Assembly: GCF_024138395.1 (NCBI RefSeq)
Contig: NZ_JAMYDU010000013.1
Coordinates: forward strand, 62,001-126,000
Direction: 5' to 3'
Source: Pseudomonas mandelii
GTDB taxonomy: Bacteria; Pseudomonadota; Gammaproteobacteria; Pseudomonadales; Pseudomonadaceae
DNA length: 64,000 bases
The notes below the pieces were generated by a model, which saw only the letters and a list, made by a program, of their open reading frames with translations, did no database searches and was not told the origin of the DNA. The position numbers and the translations under genes were made by a program. Below are positions 34,926 to 43,309 of this stretch, piece after piece. Position 1 is the first letter of the stretch; the number at the start of each line of letters is the position of its first letter.

Positions 34926-35201
34926 GAGATTCCTTTACGTTTGAAAATGAGGGGCGTCTAAAAAACCGGCGGGCGCAGTTGAGCTGAGCGGAAGGGTTTT
35001 CCGAGAGTCTGGGCAGTTCACCTGAATGCAACGCGGTTGAGCGTTAATGGCACTTGGCTAGGGCTTCTTGCGACTGGCAAAGCTACCGGGCGGCGCAAAA
35101 ACTCACAAGTGCCATGTACCGGCAGTCGCCAATGCTTGGCCCGCCGGTGCCTTGGCACTAGACTGGCGGCCTTTTCACCACCTGATGTTGATGCTTGAGC
35201 C

Positions 35202-35651
35202 ATGGCCGCCAAAGTCGAACCGTTCTGGATACGCAAAACCCTCGATCAACTCGATCAAGAGGAATGGGAATCGCTGTGCGATGGCTGTGGCTTGTGCTGC
35301 CTGCAAAAGCTCGAGGACGAAGACGACAACTCCGTCTACTACACGCGCATCGCCTGCAAACTGCTGGACCTCAAAACCTGTCAGTGCACCGATTACCCCA
35401 ATCGTCGCGATTTTGTGCCTGATTGCATTCAGCTCACGCCGGGCAAGGCCGATGAATTCAAGTGGCTGCCGCCGACCTGCGGTTATCGACTGGTGAGCGA
35501 AGGCAAGGATTTACCGCTCTGGCATCACTTGGTATGCGGAGATCGCGAGGCGGTGCATCACGAACGTATTTCCCAGTCCGGGCGCATGCTCGCCGAGGGC
35601 AGCGTGGCCGAAGACGATTGGGAAGACCATCTGATTTTTCGCGCGGGTTAA
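35202..35651 (+). CDS. ycgN: YcgN family cysteine-cluster protein (UPF0260)
   Basis: Protein of 149 residues with the CDGCGLCCLQKLED cysteine cluster near residue 27, plus further cysteines in IACKLLDLKTCQCTDYP, PDCIQL and PTCGYRL. This is the zinc/iron-cluster-like pattern of the YkgJ/YcgN group. Function is unproven. The upstream 276-bp region carries an inverted repeat ATGGCACTTG/CAAGTGCCAT (35047-35056 and 35106-35115). Confidence 0.88.
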   Translation: MAAKVEPFWIRKTLDQLDQEEWESLCDGCGLCCLQKLEDEDDNSVYYTRIACKLLDLKTCQCTDYPNRRDFVPDCIQLTPGKADEFKWLPPTCGYRLVSEGKDLPLWHHLVCGDREAVHHERISQSGRMLAEGSVAEDDWEDHLIFRAG

Positions 35652-35662
35652 TTCCGGAAGAT

Positions 35663-35742
35663 CAAAAGATCGCAGCCTTCGGCAGCTCCTACAGGGTGTA
35701 CGTCATCCCAATGCAGGAGCTGCCGAAGGCTGCGATCTTTTG
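35663..35742. repeat. REP pair, GATCGCAGCCTTCGGCAGC type
   Basis: Inverted arms 35663-35693 and 35715-35742 lie between the convergent ycgN and DUF2892 genes and match the elements at 34249 and 43239. Confidence 0.92.
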
Positions 35743-35753
35743 CTTAAAAGGGT

Positions 35754-36131
35754 TTAAACCCCAGCCTTCGGCGAGTTCAACGAATCATTCCCCGTCACGG
35801 TCGCCGTGCTGGTCGCCGCTTCGGCGTTAGCTTTCATGCGGCTCAGCTCATCCCCGGCGCGCTCGATTCTCGCGCGGGCGTTTGCCATGTCTTGACGGTT
35901 CTTTTCCAACAGTCTTTTCGCCGAGCAATGCCCCGTGATTCCCCGGGCCAGAGCCATGCCGCCAATGGCTATCTCAATCAATCCGAATACGCCACCGCGT
36001 CGCAGACCTTTGCTTAGCATGACCACGCCACCCGCCAGGGAGCCGGCGCGTTCCCAGCCATGAACGTTCTTTTCGGAAGGGCTCTGGAATGGGGTGGTTT
36101 CGATACGTTCTACAGGATTGAACTCGCGCAT
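35754..36131 (-). CDS. DUF2892 inner-membrane protein
   Basis: Protein of 125 residues. The DUF2892 domain runs from about residue 22 to 70 (VHGWERAGSLAGGVVMLSKG, then RRGGVFGLIEIAIGGMALAR), with two hydrophobic segments and the GITGHC motif that ends the domain. A charged, probably coiled-coil tail follows (residues 72-110). The ATG at 36131 follows GGAGACAGATC, so the longer frame from 36347 is not used. Function unknown; the domain is common in small membrane proteins. Confidence 0.8.
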   Translation of the reverse strand: MREFNPVERIETTPFQSPSEKNVHGWERAGSLAGGVVMLSKGLRRGGVFGLIEIAIGGMALARGITGHCSAKRLLEKNRQDMANARARIERAGDELSRMKANAEAATSTATVTGNDSLNSPKAGV

Positions 36132-36223
36132 GATCTGTCTCCAGGCAGGGAAGGATTGCTTCAGCAATAGATAATTAGCTGACTGTCTGGGCGAGCGGCT
36201 TGTTCCATCGAATATGCGGCAAT

Positions 36224-36694
36224 TCAGCGGAATTTCGGCCCGGAGCGGGTGTTGTTGCCCTTGGCCATGCGGTCGTACAGCACAACGTTGACGGTGGCCG
36301 CCAGATTCATGCAGCCGGTGGTCGGGATGTAGACCACGTCTTCGCACCAGTCGCGGATTTCTTTATCCAGCGAGCCGTCTTCGGGACCGAAGATGTAGAG
36401 GGCGCGATCCGGGTGCGTGTATTCCGGCAGCGAGCGGGCGCCGTCGACCAGCTCGACCGCAACCGGCACACAGCCCAGAGGCAGAATTTTTTTCAGGTCG
36501 TCGATGCCGATCAGCGGGATGTCGTAGTGGACTTTCTTGGTGTCGGTGACGAAATCGGCGGCGCGTTCATAACGCTTGCCGGTGTAAAACACCGACGCCA
36601 CGCCATAGCAGCCGGCGGCGCGCATTACCGAACCGACGTTCTCCGGTGATTTGGGGTTATACAAACCAATGCAGCTGTACCGTTTGTCTGCCAC
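36224..36694 (-). CDS. SpoU/TrmH-family RNA methyltransferase
   Basis: SAM-dependent 2'-O-methyltransferase of about 156 residues with the three SPOUT motifs: NPKSPENVGSVMRAAGCYG, YIFGPEDGSLD and IPTTGCMNLAATVNVVLYDR, forming the trefoil knot. Likely substrates are tRNA or rRNA riboses. The start is uncertain. GTG at 36694 (VADKRYSC) fits family length and has a GAAGG site, while an ATG at 36796 would add 34 unlikely residues. Confidence 0.85.
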   Translation of the reverse strand: MADKRYSCIGLYNPKSPENVGSVMRAAGCYGVASVFYTGKRYERAADFVTDTKKVHYDIPLIGIDDLKKILPLGCVPVAVELVDGARSLPEYTHPDRALYIFGPEDGSLDKEIRDWCEDVVYIPTTGCMNLAATVNVVLYDRMAKGNNTRSGPKFR

Positions 36695-36784
36695 GAGCGG
36701 GGTGCCTTCGGGGAAAAAACGGCGATTATACGGGGATTGGGGGAGGGTGGTCAGATTGTAGATTGGTGGTGTCAGGGAGATAGC

Positions 36785-36869
36785 CTTCGCGGGCAAGCCT
36801 CGCTCTTACAGGTTCAAGGTCATACACGGTTGTCGCGTAAACCTGTAGGAGCGAGGCTTGCCCGCGAAG
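36785..36869. repeat. REP pair, TTCGCGGGCAAGCC type
   Basis: Inverted arms 36785-36812 and 36842-36869 are nearly identical to the elements at 8723, 38911 and 52527. The pair lies between two minus-strand genes. Confidence 0.92.
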
Positions 36870-36894
36870 AGGCCAGCATGTCCAACGAATATCT

Positions 36895-37266
36895 TCAGTC
36901 TTCTTTCTTCATCAACCCCGCCAACGCCGCAAACGGGTTGTGCGTCGCCTTGGCAATCTTCGGCGTACTCAGCGAACCTTCATCGAAATACTGCTGATCG
37001 GTATAGCGCGAGTGTTCGTTGTCATGGCAATACAGGCACAACAGCTCCCAGTTCGAGCCATCCTGCGGGTTGTTGTCGTGGTTGTGGTCGCGGTGGTGCA
37101 CGGTCAGTTCGCTCAGGCGTTTGCCGGAGAACTCACGGGCGCAGCGGCCGCACACGTGCGGGTACATCTTCAGGGCTTTGTCGCGGTAACCCATTTCCTT
37201 ATCGCGCTGGTTGTCGGCGAGGATGCGATCCAGCTTCGAGGTATTGGTCGGCGTTGACGAACTCAT
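36895..37266 (-). CDS. yajD: YajD-like HNH nuclease family protein
   Basis: Protein of 123 residues with an HNH domain: zinc cysteines in HVCGRCAREF and LLCLYCHDNEH, and catalytic residues in VHHRDHNHDNNP. This is the YajD group, found in many gammaproteobacterial chromosomes and not tied to phages. Nuclease activity is inferred; the biological role is unknown. The ATG at 37266 follows AAAGGTGAACCC. Confidence 0.85.
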   Translation of the reverse strand: MSSSTPTNTSKLDRILADNQRDKEMGYRDKALKMYPHVCGRCAREFSGKRLSELTVHHRDHNHDNNPQDGSNWELLCLYCHDNEHSRYTDQQYFDEGSLSTPKIAKATHNPFAALAGLMKKED

Positions 37267-37313
37267 GGGTTCACCTTTGTAAAAGACTAATGACGGTATG
37301 ACGTGAGTTTAGC

Positions 37314-38000
37314 TCAGCCCTTGAGCTTTTCGGCAATCCAGATGGTATGGCGGGTGCCCTTGTTGCCGTGGGCGAAGACTTGCACTTCCTCGGCCTTGAA
37401 ACCGGCTTTTTTCAGCTTGTCGGAAAACTGCCGGTCGGCGCTGGCCGACCACACCGCCAGCACGCCTTTTGGCCGCAGGGCCTTGGCGCAGGCGCTCAAG
37501 CCTCCAGCGGAATAAAGCCAGCTGTTGGCCTTCTGGGTCAGGCCTTCGGGACCATTGTCGACGTCGAGCATGATCGCATCGAAACCTTGCGGTTCGGCTT
37601 GCAGCACTTTGGCCACATCTTCCATACGGATCACCGTACGTGGGTCGAGCAGCGGATTGCCGGCTTTCTCGCCCAGCGGCCCGCGGTTCCACTCCACCAC
37701 GCCGGGGACCAGTTCCGCGACCACCACTTCAGCCGTTTTGCCCAAATGCTTGAGCGCCGAAGCGAGGGTGAAGCCCATGCCCAGGCCACCGATCAACACG
37801 CGCGAATTCGGCCGGCCGGCGACCTTGCGGCAGGGGATTTCGGCCAGGGCATCTTCGGAGCCGTGCATGCGGGTGTTCATCAACTGCCCGCCGTCACCGC
37901 CCTGAATCTTGATAACGAAGTCCTCGCCGTATTCGAACAGGCACAGGGCACCGCCGTTTTCAGGGATGGGGGTGGTATCGAGCAGAACGAAACGTTTCAT
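37314..38000 (-). CDS. spermidine synthase-like SAM-binding protein
   Basis: Rossmann-fold protein of 228 residues resembling spermidine synthases and related methyltransferases. The nucleotide-binding motif is VLIGGLGMGFTLASAL near residue 80 and the acidic motif is FDAIMLDVDNGPEGL. The polyamine-binding aspartates are not clearly conserved, so it may be a methyltransferase of unknown target. The start at 38000 (MKRFVLLDTTP) has an AGGAG-like site, and 45 further upstream bases are probably not coding. Confidence 0.75.
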   Translation of the reverse strand: MKRFVLLDTTPIPENGGALCLFEYGEDFVIKIQGGDGGQLMNTRMHGSEDALAEIPCRKVAGRPNSRVLIGGLGMGFTLASALKHLGKTAEVVVAELVPGVVEWNRGPLGEKAGNPLLDPRTVIRMEDVAKVLQAEPQGFDAIMLDVDNGPEGLTQKANSWLYSAGGLSACAKALRPKGVLAVWSASADRQFSDKLKKAGFKAEEVQVFAHGNKGTRHTIWIAEKLKG

Positions 38001-38096
38001 GGGGCGCTCTTGAGGAGAAATTGACAGATGGAGGAAGGCAAACACGCGCAGTTGGGAGTAGCCTGCAAAAAGACCACAAGGCCAACGGAGCCATTG

Positions 38097-38387
38097 ATGA
38101 AGCGCACCATTCTAACGGCCATTGCCCTGGCCGCGCTCTCGATAACTGCAGTGCAGGCCCAGGAGCTGCAAGCCATCCCCACCAGCCCCGTGCCGACGCC
38201 CGGTTCACCCGGCACCGCCACTCCGACGCCGTATCCGCAGATCACCCCGACCAGCGTGCCCAAGGCCGGCTCCGGCAGTGGCGGGCCACCGCTGTTGCCG
38301 CCGATCGAAATGCCCAATCCACCCAAGGATCAAACCCTGCCGGGCCTTGAACCGAGCACGACGAAAATCAAAACGCCGGGCGGCTAG
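38097..38387 (+). CDS. small proline-rich secreted protein
   Basis: Product of 96 residues with a Sec signal peptide (MKRTILTAIALAALSITAVQ, cleavage after AQA) followed by a low-complexity segment rich in Pro, Thr, Ser and Gly. There is no recognised domain. The ATG at 38097 has a GGAG site, and an upstream in-frame start lacks a signal. It ends 3 bases before the convergent cNMP-binding gene. Probably periplasmic or cell-surface. Confidence 0.7.
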   Translation: MKRTILTAIALAALSITAVQAQELQAIPTSPVPTPGSPGTATPTPYPQITPTSVPKAGSGSGGPPLLPPIEMPNPPKDQTLPGLEPSTTKIKTPGG

Positions 38388-38390
38388 ACA

Positions 38391-38864
38391 CTAAACCTGC
38401 TGCGAGAGCAGTTGCCCGTCGGCCATGCGCAAGCGTTTGGAAAGGGAGACGGCGAGGGCGCGGATGATTTTGGCGGCGATTTTTGGCGCGTCGTTGAGCA
38501 TCTTTTCCAGCGAGTCCTTGCCCAGGTTGAGCAACTGGCAATTGCTCGCGGCCACGCAACTGGCTGAGCGCCGTTCGCCATCGAGCACGGCCATTTCGCC
38601 GAACGCCCGACCGCTGCGCAAGGTGACCATGGTCACCCGTTGCCCGTCGCTGTTGGTCTTCTGCACCGCGACCTGGCCGGTGTGGATGATGCACATGAAA
38701 CTACCGGCATCGCCCTCATGGAAAATCTCTTCACCTTCGGCAATGGTGCTGATGCTGAAGTAACCCGAAGCCGCGACGAAGTCTGCCGGCAACAGTTGAT
38801 CGAACAGGCCGCAGTCCATGAGCCAGTCGCGAATTTCGTTGTTCAGTAAGGTCGGTTCTGACAT
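38391..38864 (-). CDS. cyclic nucleotide-binding domain protein
   Basis: Single cNMP-binding domain of 157 residues. The beta-roll EGEEIFHEGDAGSFMCIIHT and the phosphate-binding cassette FGEMAVLDGERRSAS are clear, with the key glutamate and arginine present. There is no DNA-binding domain after the C-helix, so it is not a CRP-type activator but may sense cAMP or c-di-GMP and act on a partner. The C-terminus ends in a short hydrophobic/basic helix. Confidence 0.85.
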   Translation of the reverse strand: MSEPTLLNNEIRDWLMDCGLFDQLLPADFVAASGYFSISTIAEGEEIFHEGDAGSFMCIIHTGQVAVQKTNSDGQRVTMVTLRSGRAFGEMAVLDGERRSASCVAASNCQLLNLGKDSLEKMLNDAPKIAAKIIRALAVSLSKRLRMADGQLLSQQV

Positions 38865-38910
38865 GTCGTCACGGTCTTTTTGTTGTGTCTGTGTCTGTTC
38901 CGGCGCCGCG

Positions 38911-39010
38911 CCCTTGTAGGAGCGAGGCTTGCCCGCGAAGAGGCCGTAACATTCAACATCAATGTTGGCTGTGATAATGCCTTCGCGGGCAAGCCTCGCT
39001 CCTACAAGGG
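38911..39010. repeat. REP pair, TTCGCGGGCAAGCC type
   Basis: Perfect 30-base inverted arms at 38911-38940 and 38981-39010 with a 40-base spacer. It lies downstream of oligopeptidase B and upstream of the cNMP-binding gene. Confidence 0.93.
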
Positions 39011-39059
39011 ATCGTGTCTGGCGTACGGGTGTTAAGACCGGTACGCCGGGCCAAGTTCC

Positions 39060-41114
39060 TCAGGCGATGCCCAAAACCTTGAAAACAAATGCGTATTCGA
39101 GGGCTACGTCACGTAATCCCTGATAACGACCGCTCATCCCGCCATGCCCGGCACCCAGTTCAGTCTTGAGCAGCAGGGGATTGGTGTCGGTTTTGGTCGC
39201 GCGCAATTTCGCCACCCACTTGGCCGCTTCCCAGTACTGCACGCGACTGTCGTTGTAGCCGGCGATCACCAGCGTTGCCGGATAGGCTTGTGCGGTGACG
39301 TTTTCGTACGGGGCGTAGGCCTTGATCCGATCATAGACGTCCGGCTCTTGCGGGTTGCCCCACTCGTCGTATTCGGTGACGGTCAGCGGTAGTTCCGGGT
39401 CGAGCATGGTGTTGAGCACGTCGACGAACGGCACTTCGGCAATCGCCGCAGCGAACAGCTCTGGCCGTTGATTGAGCACCGCGCCGATCAGCAAACCACC
39501 GGCGCTGCCACCGCTGATTGCCAGCTGCGATGGGGTGGTGAAGCCCTTGGCGATCAGGTGTTCGGCGCAAGCAATGAAGTCGCTGAAAGTGTTGTGCTTG
39601 TGTTCCTGCTTGCCGGCGCGGTACCAGGCTTCGCCCAGCTCACCGCCACCGCGTACATGAGCAATGGCAAACGCCATGCCGCGATCCAGCAGGCTCAGGC
39701 GGGCGTGGGAGAACCACGGGTCGAGGCTTTCGCCGTAGGCGCCGTAGCCGTACAGATAAAGCGGCGTCGGCTTGCCGAGAAACTCACGTTTGACCACAAG
39801 GCTGATCGGCACTTGTGTGCCGTCCGGTGCCGTCGCCCACAGTCGCTGGCTGACGTACGCATCAGCGTCGAACGGGCCGAGTACCGGAGTTTCCTTGAGG
39901 ACTTTCTGCTCGCCGCTGCTCAGAATCAGTTGGCGGATCTGTGCCGGACGGTTCAAGGCTTCGTAACGCAGACGGATCCGGTCGCTGACAAACTCCAGGC
40001 TGTTCTGCACGTGCAGGCTGTAGGCCGCATCCGGCAATTGCACGCGATAGGGCACCAAGTCCCGTGGACGGACTTCGATGATCGGCAGGCCACCTTCACG
40101 CAGGCTCAGGGTCATGGCCTCGGCGTTCAGGCTCATACCTTCGAGCATCACGGTGTCGCTGTGGGGAATCAGGTTCTGCCAGTCGGCTTCGGTCGGCGCA
40201 ACGCCAGTATCGGCGGCCTGGTACAGCGCGAAGTTGATGCCGTCGCGGTTGGTGCGGATCAGCCACGTCCACTCGCCATCGAGTTTGCCGTGGTCGACAT
40301 CGTACTCATGATCTTCGACCCGCGGCGCCAGACAGGTAAAGGCCTGATGTGGCAACGAAGCATCGAGCACCCAGACTTCGCTGGTGGTCTTGCTGCCCAG
40401 CGACAACAGCAGTTGCCGTTCGGAGCTTGCGCGGTAGCAATGCAGGAAGAATCGGCCGTCCGGCTCATGAAACACTTCTTCGGCCGCGGTGCCATCCAGC
40501 CGATAGCGGAACAGTTTGTGCGGGCGATGAGTGTCGTCGAGTTCGCCGAAGAACAGCGTCAGGCTGTCGTTGGCCCAGGTCATGCTGCCGTCGCAGTCCT
40601 GGAATTCCAGTTCGCTGACGCGGCCGCTGGATAATTCCTTCACGAACAGCGTGTAAATCTCTTCGCCCGAGGAATCGATGCTGTAGGCCAGGCGCTGGTG
40701 GTCCGGGCTGATGCTGAACGCGCCCAGGGAAAAGAAGCCACCCCTGGCCAGCACGTTCGGATCAAGCAGCAGTAGTTCCTGGCTTTCGTCGATCAGCAGG
40801 CTGCCATCGGCCGGACGCGGGCAGCGGTAGTGACGGGCGTATTCGTCGCCGGCAGTGGTGCGGGTGTAATACAGGTACGGGCCCCAAGGCGAGGGCAGCG
40901 ACAGATCGGTTTCCAGAATCCGCGCCTTGATCTCTTCGAACAGGGTTTCGCGCAGGCCGGCCTGATCGGCGGTTTGCGTCTCTTGGTAGCGGTTTTCAGC
41001 TTTCAGGTAATCGAGCACCGCGTCGGTGTCGCGCTCCTGCAGCCAGGCATACGGGTCGCGACCGTCGGCCTTGTGGGCAATCGGAGCGCTGGTGACGTTG
41101 GCGGATAGGGGCAT
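39060..41114 (-). CDS. ptrB: oligopeptidase B (S9A family)
   Basis: Serine peptidase of 684 residues cleaving after basic residues in short peptides. It has an N-terminal seven-bladed propeller (about 70-400) and a C-terminal alpha/beta-hydrolase domain with the nucleophile in LAISGGSAGGLL and the catalytic histidine in GAGHGGMSGRYQG. The length matches the family (about 680-690). The start MPLSANVTSAPIAHK follows a GAGAGCC site. It is probably cytoplasmic, as there is no signal peptide. Confidence 0.94.
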   Translation of the reverse strand: MPLSANVTSAPIAHKADGRDPYAWLQERDTDAVLDYLKAENRYQETQTADQAGLRETLFEEIKARILETDLSLPSPWGPYLYYTRTTAGDEYARHYRCPRPADGSLLIDESQELLLLDPNVLARGGFFSLGAFSISPDHQRLAYSIDSSGEEIYTLFVKELSSGRVSELEFQDCDGSMTWANDSLTLFFGELDDTHRPHKLFRYRLDGTAAEEVFHEPDGRFFLHCYRASSERQLLLSLGSKTTSEVWVLDASLPHQAFTCLAPRVEDHEYDVDHGKLDGEWTWLIRTNRDGINFALYQAADTGVAPTEADWQNLIPHSDTVMLEGMSLNAEAMTLSLREGGLPIIEVRPRDLVPYRVQLPDAAYSLHVQNSLEFVSDRIRLRYEALNRPAQIRQLILSSGEQKVLKETPVLGPFDADAYVSQRLWATAPDGTQVPISLVVKREFLGKPTPLYLYGYGAYGESLDPWFSHARLSLLDRGMAFAIAHVRGGGELGEAWYRAGKQEHKHNTFSDFIACAEHLIAKGFTTPSQLAISGGSAGGLLIGAVLNQRPELFAAAIAEVPFVDVLNTMLDPELPLTVTEYDEWGNPQEPDVYDRIKAYAPYENVTAQAYPATLVIAGYNDSRVQYWEAAKWVAKLRATKTDTNPLLLKTELGAGHGGMSGRYQGLRDVALEYAFVFKVLGIA

Positions 41115-41183
41115 GAATGGCTCTCGAACAATGTACGGAATAGGGTTTTGCAGGCGACATTCAAATCTTGATGCCTCTGCAGA

Positions 41184-41279
41184 CCTTGTGGGAGCGAGCT
41201 TGCTCGCGATGGCGGACTGCCAGACAACATTGATGTTGAATGTACTGACCTCATCGCGAGCGAGCTCGCTCCCACAGGG
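41184..41279. repeat. REP pair, GTGGGAGCGAGCTTGCTCGCGA type
   Basis: Inverted arms 41184-41211 and 41252-41279 carry the core GAGCGAGCTTGCTCGCGATG. A related pair (GAGCGGGCTTGCTCGCGA) is at 63765. Confidence 0.9.
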
Positions 41280-41361
41280 TCTGTGTCTTGCCCGACTGGT
41301 ATTGGGACAAGCCTGACGTGCGAAAAGTCGTTACTATAAGCGCCTCTTTGCCTGCCTTGCC

Positions 41362-41859
41362 ATGGACACCATGACCGAGAACGACTATCTGATCGCTTGG
41401 GGCCTCTACGCCTTTGCCGCTTTAGGCTGCCTGTTGGTGTGGATGCGCATCACCCGCTGGATGTGGCGTTGGCTGCGTGAGCCGCTGCGGCTGCTGGTGG
41501 CGGTGTTGCTGTTCAGCCCGACCATCATCGACCCGGTGAAAGAAAAGGTCGCCCCGTCTATCGCCATTACTGCCCTCGACTTGCTGTTCAAGGTCGGCAA
41601 CAACGCCTGGCGCGCGGTTTCCGATCTGTTCATGTACGGCATGATTGTCTTCGGCATTTACCTGGTGTTCGTGGCTATCCGCTTTCCCATCGAGCGCGCC
41701 TCCAATGCTCGCAAGGAACAGGCAGCTGCCGCCAAGGCAGCGGCGCGGGCCGACGAGCCTGACGACGATCAGCCTTTCGGCGGTGCCGGCGATGATCGTT
41801 ACGGCCGGCCACCGGTGCCGAGCAATCCGCAGCGTTCGCGGGTCGAACCGCGTCTGTAA
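41362..41859 (+). CDS. conserved inner-membrane protein
   Basis: Protein of 165 residues with about three hydrophobic segments (about 12-30, 42-55 and 92-110) and a hydrophilic, Ala/Asp-rich C-terminal tail from about 115. No domain is recognised. The ATG at 41371 is an alternative start. It lies 32 bases before the yafJ-like gene and 3' of the REP pair, probably in one operon with the amidotransferase and DUF2937 genes. Confidence 0.7.
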   Translation: MDTMTENDYLIAWGLYAFAALGCLLVWMRITRWMWRWLREPLRLLVAVLLFSPTIIDPVKEKVAPSIAITALDLLFKVGNNAWRAVSDLFMYGMIVFGIYLVFVAIRFPIERASNARKEQAAAAKAAARADEPDDDQPFGGAGDDRYGRPPVPSNPQRSRVEPRL

Positions 41860-41891
41860 TCGTGCCCCTGTACTGAATCGAGAGTCCGAGC

Positions 41892-42668
41892 ATGTGTGAG
41901 TTATTGGGCATGAGCGCCAATGTCCCGACCGATATCGTGTTCAGCTTCACCGGGCTGATGCAGCGCGGCGGCCGCACCGGGCCACACCGCGACGGTTGGG
42001 GCATCGCTTTTTATGAAGGCCGTGGCCTGCGGCTGTTCCAGGACCCGGCGGCAAGCAGCGAGTCGGAAGTGGCGAACCTGGTGCAGCGCTACCCAATCAA
42101 AAGCGAAGTGGTGATCGGGCACATCCGCCAGGCCAACGTCGGCAAAGTGTGCCTGTCCAACACCCATCCGTTCGTGCGCGAGTTGTGGGGGCGCAACTGG
42201 TGTTTCGCCCACAACGGCCAGTTGGCTGACTTCAAACCGACCGCCAGTTTCTACCGCCCCGTCGGCGATACCGACAGCGAAGCGGCGTTTTGCGATTTGC
42301 TCAATCGGGTGCGTGCAGCGTTCCCCGAGCCGGTAGACATTGAAGCGCTGTTGCCAGACCTGGTGGCCGCCTGCGCCGAGTACCGCAGCAAAGGTGTATT
42401 CAACTGCCTGCTCAGCGACGGCGACTGGCTGTTCTGCTACTGCTCCAGCAAGCTGGCGCAGATCACCCGCCGTGCACCGTTCGGCCCGGCGCGTTTGAAG
42501 GATGTCGATGTGATCGTCGACTTCCAGGCCGAAACCACGCCCAACGATGTGGTCACGGTGATCGCCACCGAACCCTTGACCGAAAATGAAACCTGGACCC
42601 GTTACGAACCGGGCCAATGGAGCCTCTGGCGACGCGGTGAATGCGTCAGCCAGGGCAAGACCGAATAA
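41892..42668 (+). CDS. class II glutamine amidotransferase (YafJ-like)
   Basis: Stand-alone Ntn-type amidotransferase of 258 residues. Cys2 directly after the start (MCELLGMSANVPTD) is the nucleophile. The NTHPFVREL and FAHNGQL motifs match glutamine-binding strands of GlxB/YafJ-type enzymes. No synthase domain is attached, so the acceptor is unknown. It has a GAGAGTCCGAGC site and is followed 13 bases later by the DUF2937 gene. Confidence 0.88.
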   Translation: MCELLGMSANVPTDIVFSFTGLMQRGGRTGPHRDGWGIAFYEGRGLRLFQDPAASSESEVANLVQRYPIKSEVVIGHIRQANVGKVCLSNTHPFVRELWGRNWCFAHNGQLADFKPTASFYRPVGDTDSEAAFCDLLNRVRAAFPEPVDIEALLPDLVAACAEYRSKGVFNCLLSDGDWLFCYCSSKLAQITRRAPFGPARLKDVDVIVDFQAETTPNDVVTVIATEPLTENETWTRYEPGQWSLWRRGECVSQGKTE

Positions 42669-42681
42669 GGATCTCTCCCCC

Positions 42682-43224
42682 ATGTTGCTCAGTTATCTAC
42701 GGCTGGTGTTGTTCGCGGCGGGCCTGTTGATCGGTGTCCAGGTGCCTGGGTTCATCAGTGATTATGCCAAGCGGGTCGAGGCGCATCTGATCGAAGCGCA
42801 GACCGGTTTGAGCGGTTTCCAGGGCACCGCCAATCAGTTTTTCAAGGGTGATATGCAGGCGCTCGTGGCCCATTACCGTGCCAGCGAAGATCCGATCTTT
42901 CGCAGCGATGCCGACAGCCTGAGCAGCTTGCTCACCCGTCAACTGGCCCTCGACAAGCAATTCCAGGCCATGCAGGGCCCGTGGTATATCCGCATCCTGC
43001 AAGTGGCCCTGGCCGCCGACCCGGATATTCGCAAGGAAACCTGGAACGGCTACAGCTACCAAATCCTGCTGACGCCGGAAGCGATGATCTGGGGCATGAG
43101 CGGCGCGTTGCTGCTGTCGTTCGGCATTGAATGCCTGTTCCGACTGATCGACTGGGTGGTGCTGGGCGGCAAGCGTTTGCGCCAGAGCCGGCCGATCGAA
43201 GACCGGGATGTGCGGGGGTTGTAG
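42682..43224 (+). CDS. DUF2937 membrane protein
   Basis: Protein of 180 residues with a membrane helix at the N-terminus (LSYLRLVLFAAGLLIGVQVP), a soluble helical middle and a C-terminal membrane helix near 142-160 (IWGMSGALLLSFGIECLF). It matches DUF2937. The start at 42682 fits; the longer frame from 42586 overlaps the previous gene. Function unknown. Confidence 0.8.
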   Translation: MLLSYLRLVLFAAGLLIGVQVPGFISDYAKRVEAHLIEAQTGLSGFQGTANQFFKGDMQALVAHYRASEDPIFRSDADSLSSLLTRQLALDKQFQAMQGPWYIRILQVALAADPDIRKETWNGYSYQILLTPEAMIWGMSGALLLSFGIECLFRLIDWVVLGGKRLRQSRPIEDRDVRGL

Positions 43225-43238
43225 AAACAAAAGATAAG

Positions 43239-43308
43239 ATCAAAAGATCGCAGCCTTCGGCAGCTCCTACGCGCCTGTGGGCGCTGCCGACGGCTGCGAT
43301 CTTTTGAT
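43239..43308. repeat. REP pair, GATCGCAGCCTTCGGCAGC type
   Basis: Inverted arms 43241-43270 and 43281-43308 with a short loop are imperfect in the second arm (GCTGCCGACGGC). It lies between convergent DUF2937 and LysR genes. Confidence 0.88.
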
Positions 43309-43309
43309 T

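Noticed and set aside
35047..35115. Inverted repeat ATGGCACTTG/CAAGTGCCAT before ycgN as a riboswitch
   Set aside because: Only two short arms 50 bases apart with no conserved RNA architecture; noted only as a possible hairpin.
39468..40634. 388-residue plus-strand frame
   Set aside because: Antisense to oligopeptidase B; composition is that of a codon-bias shadow.
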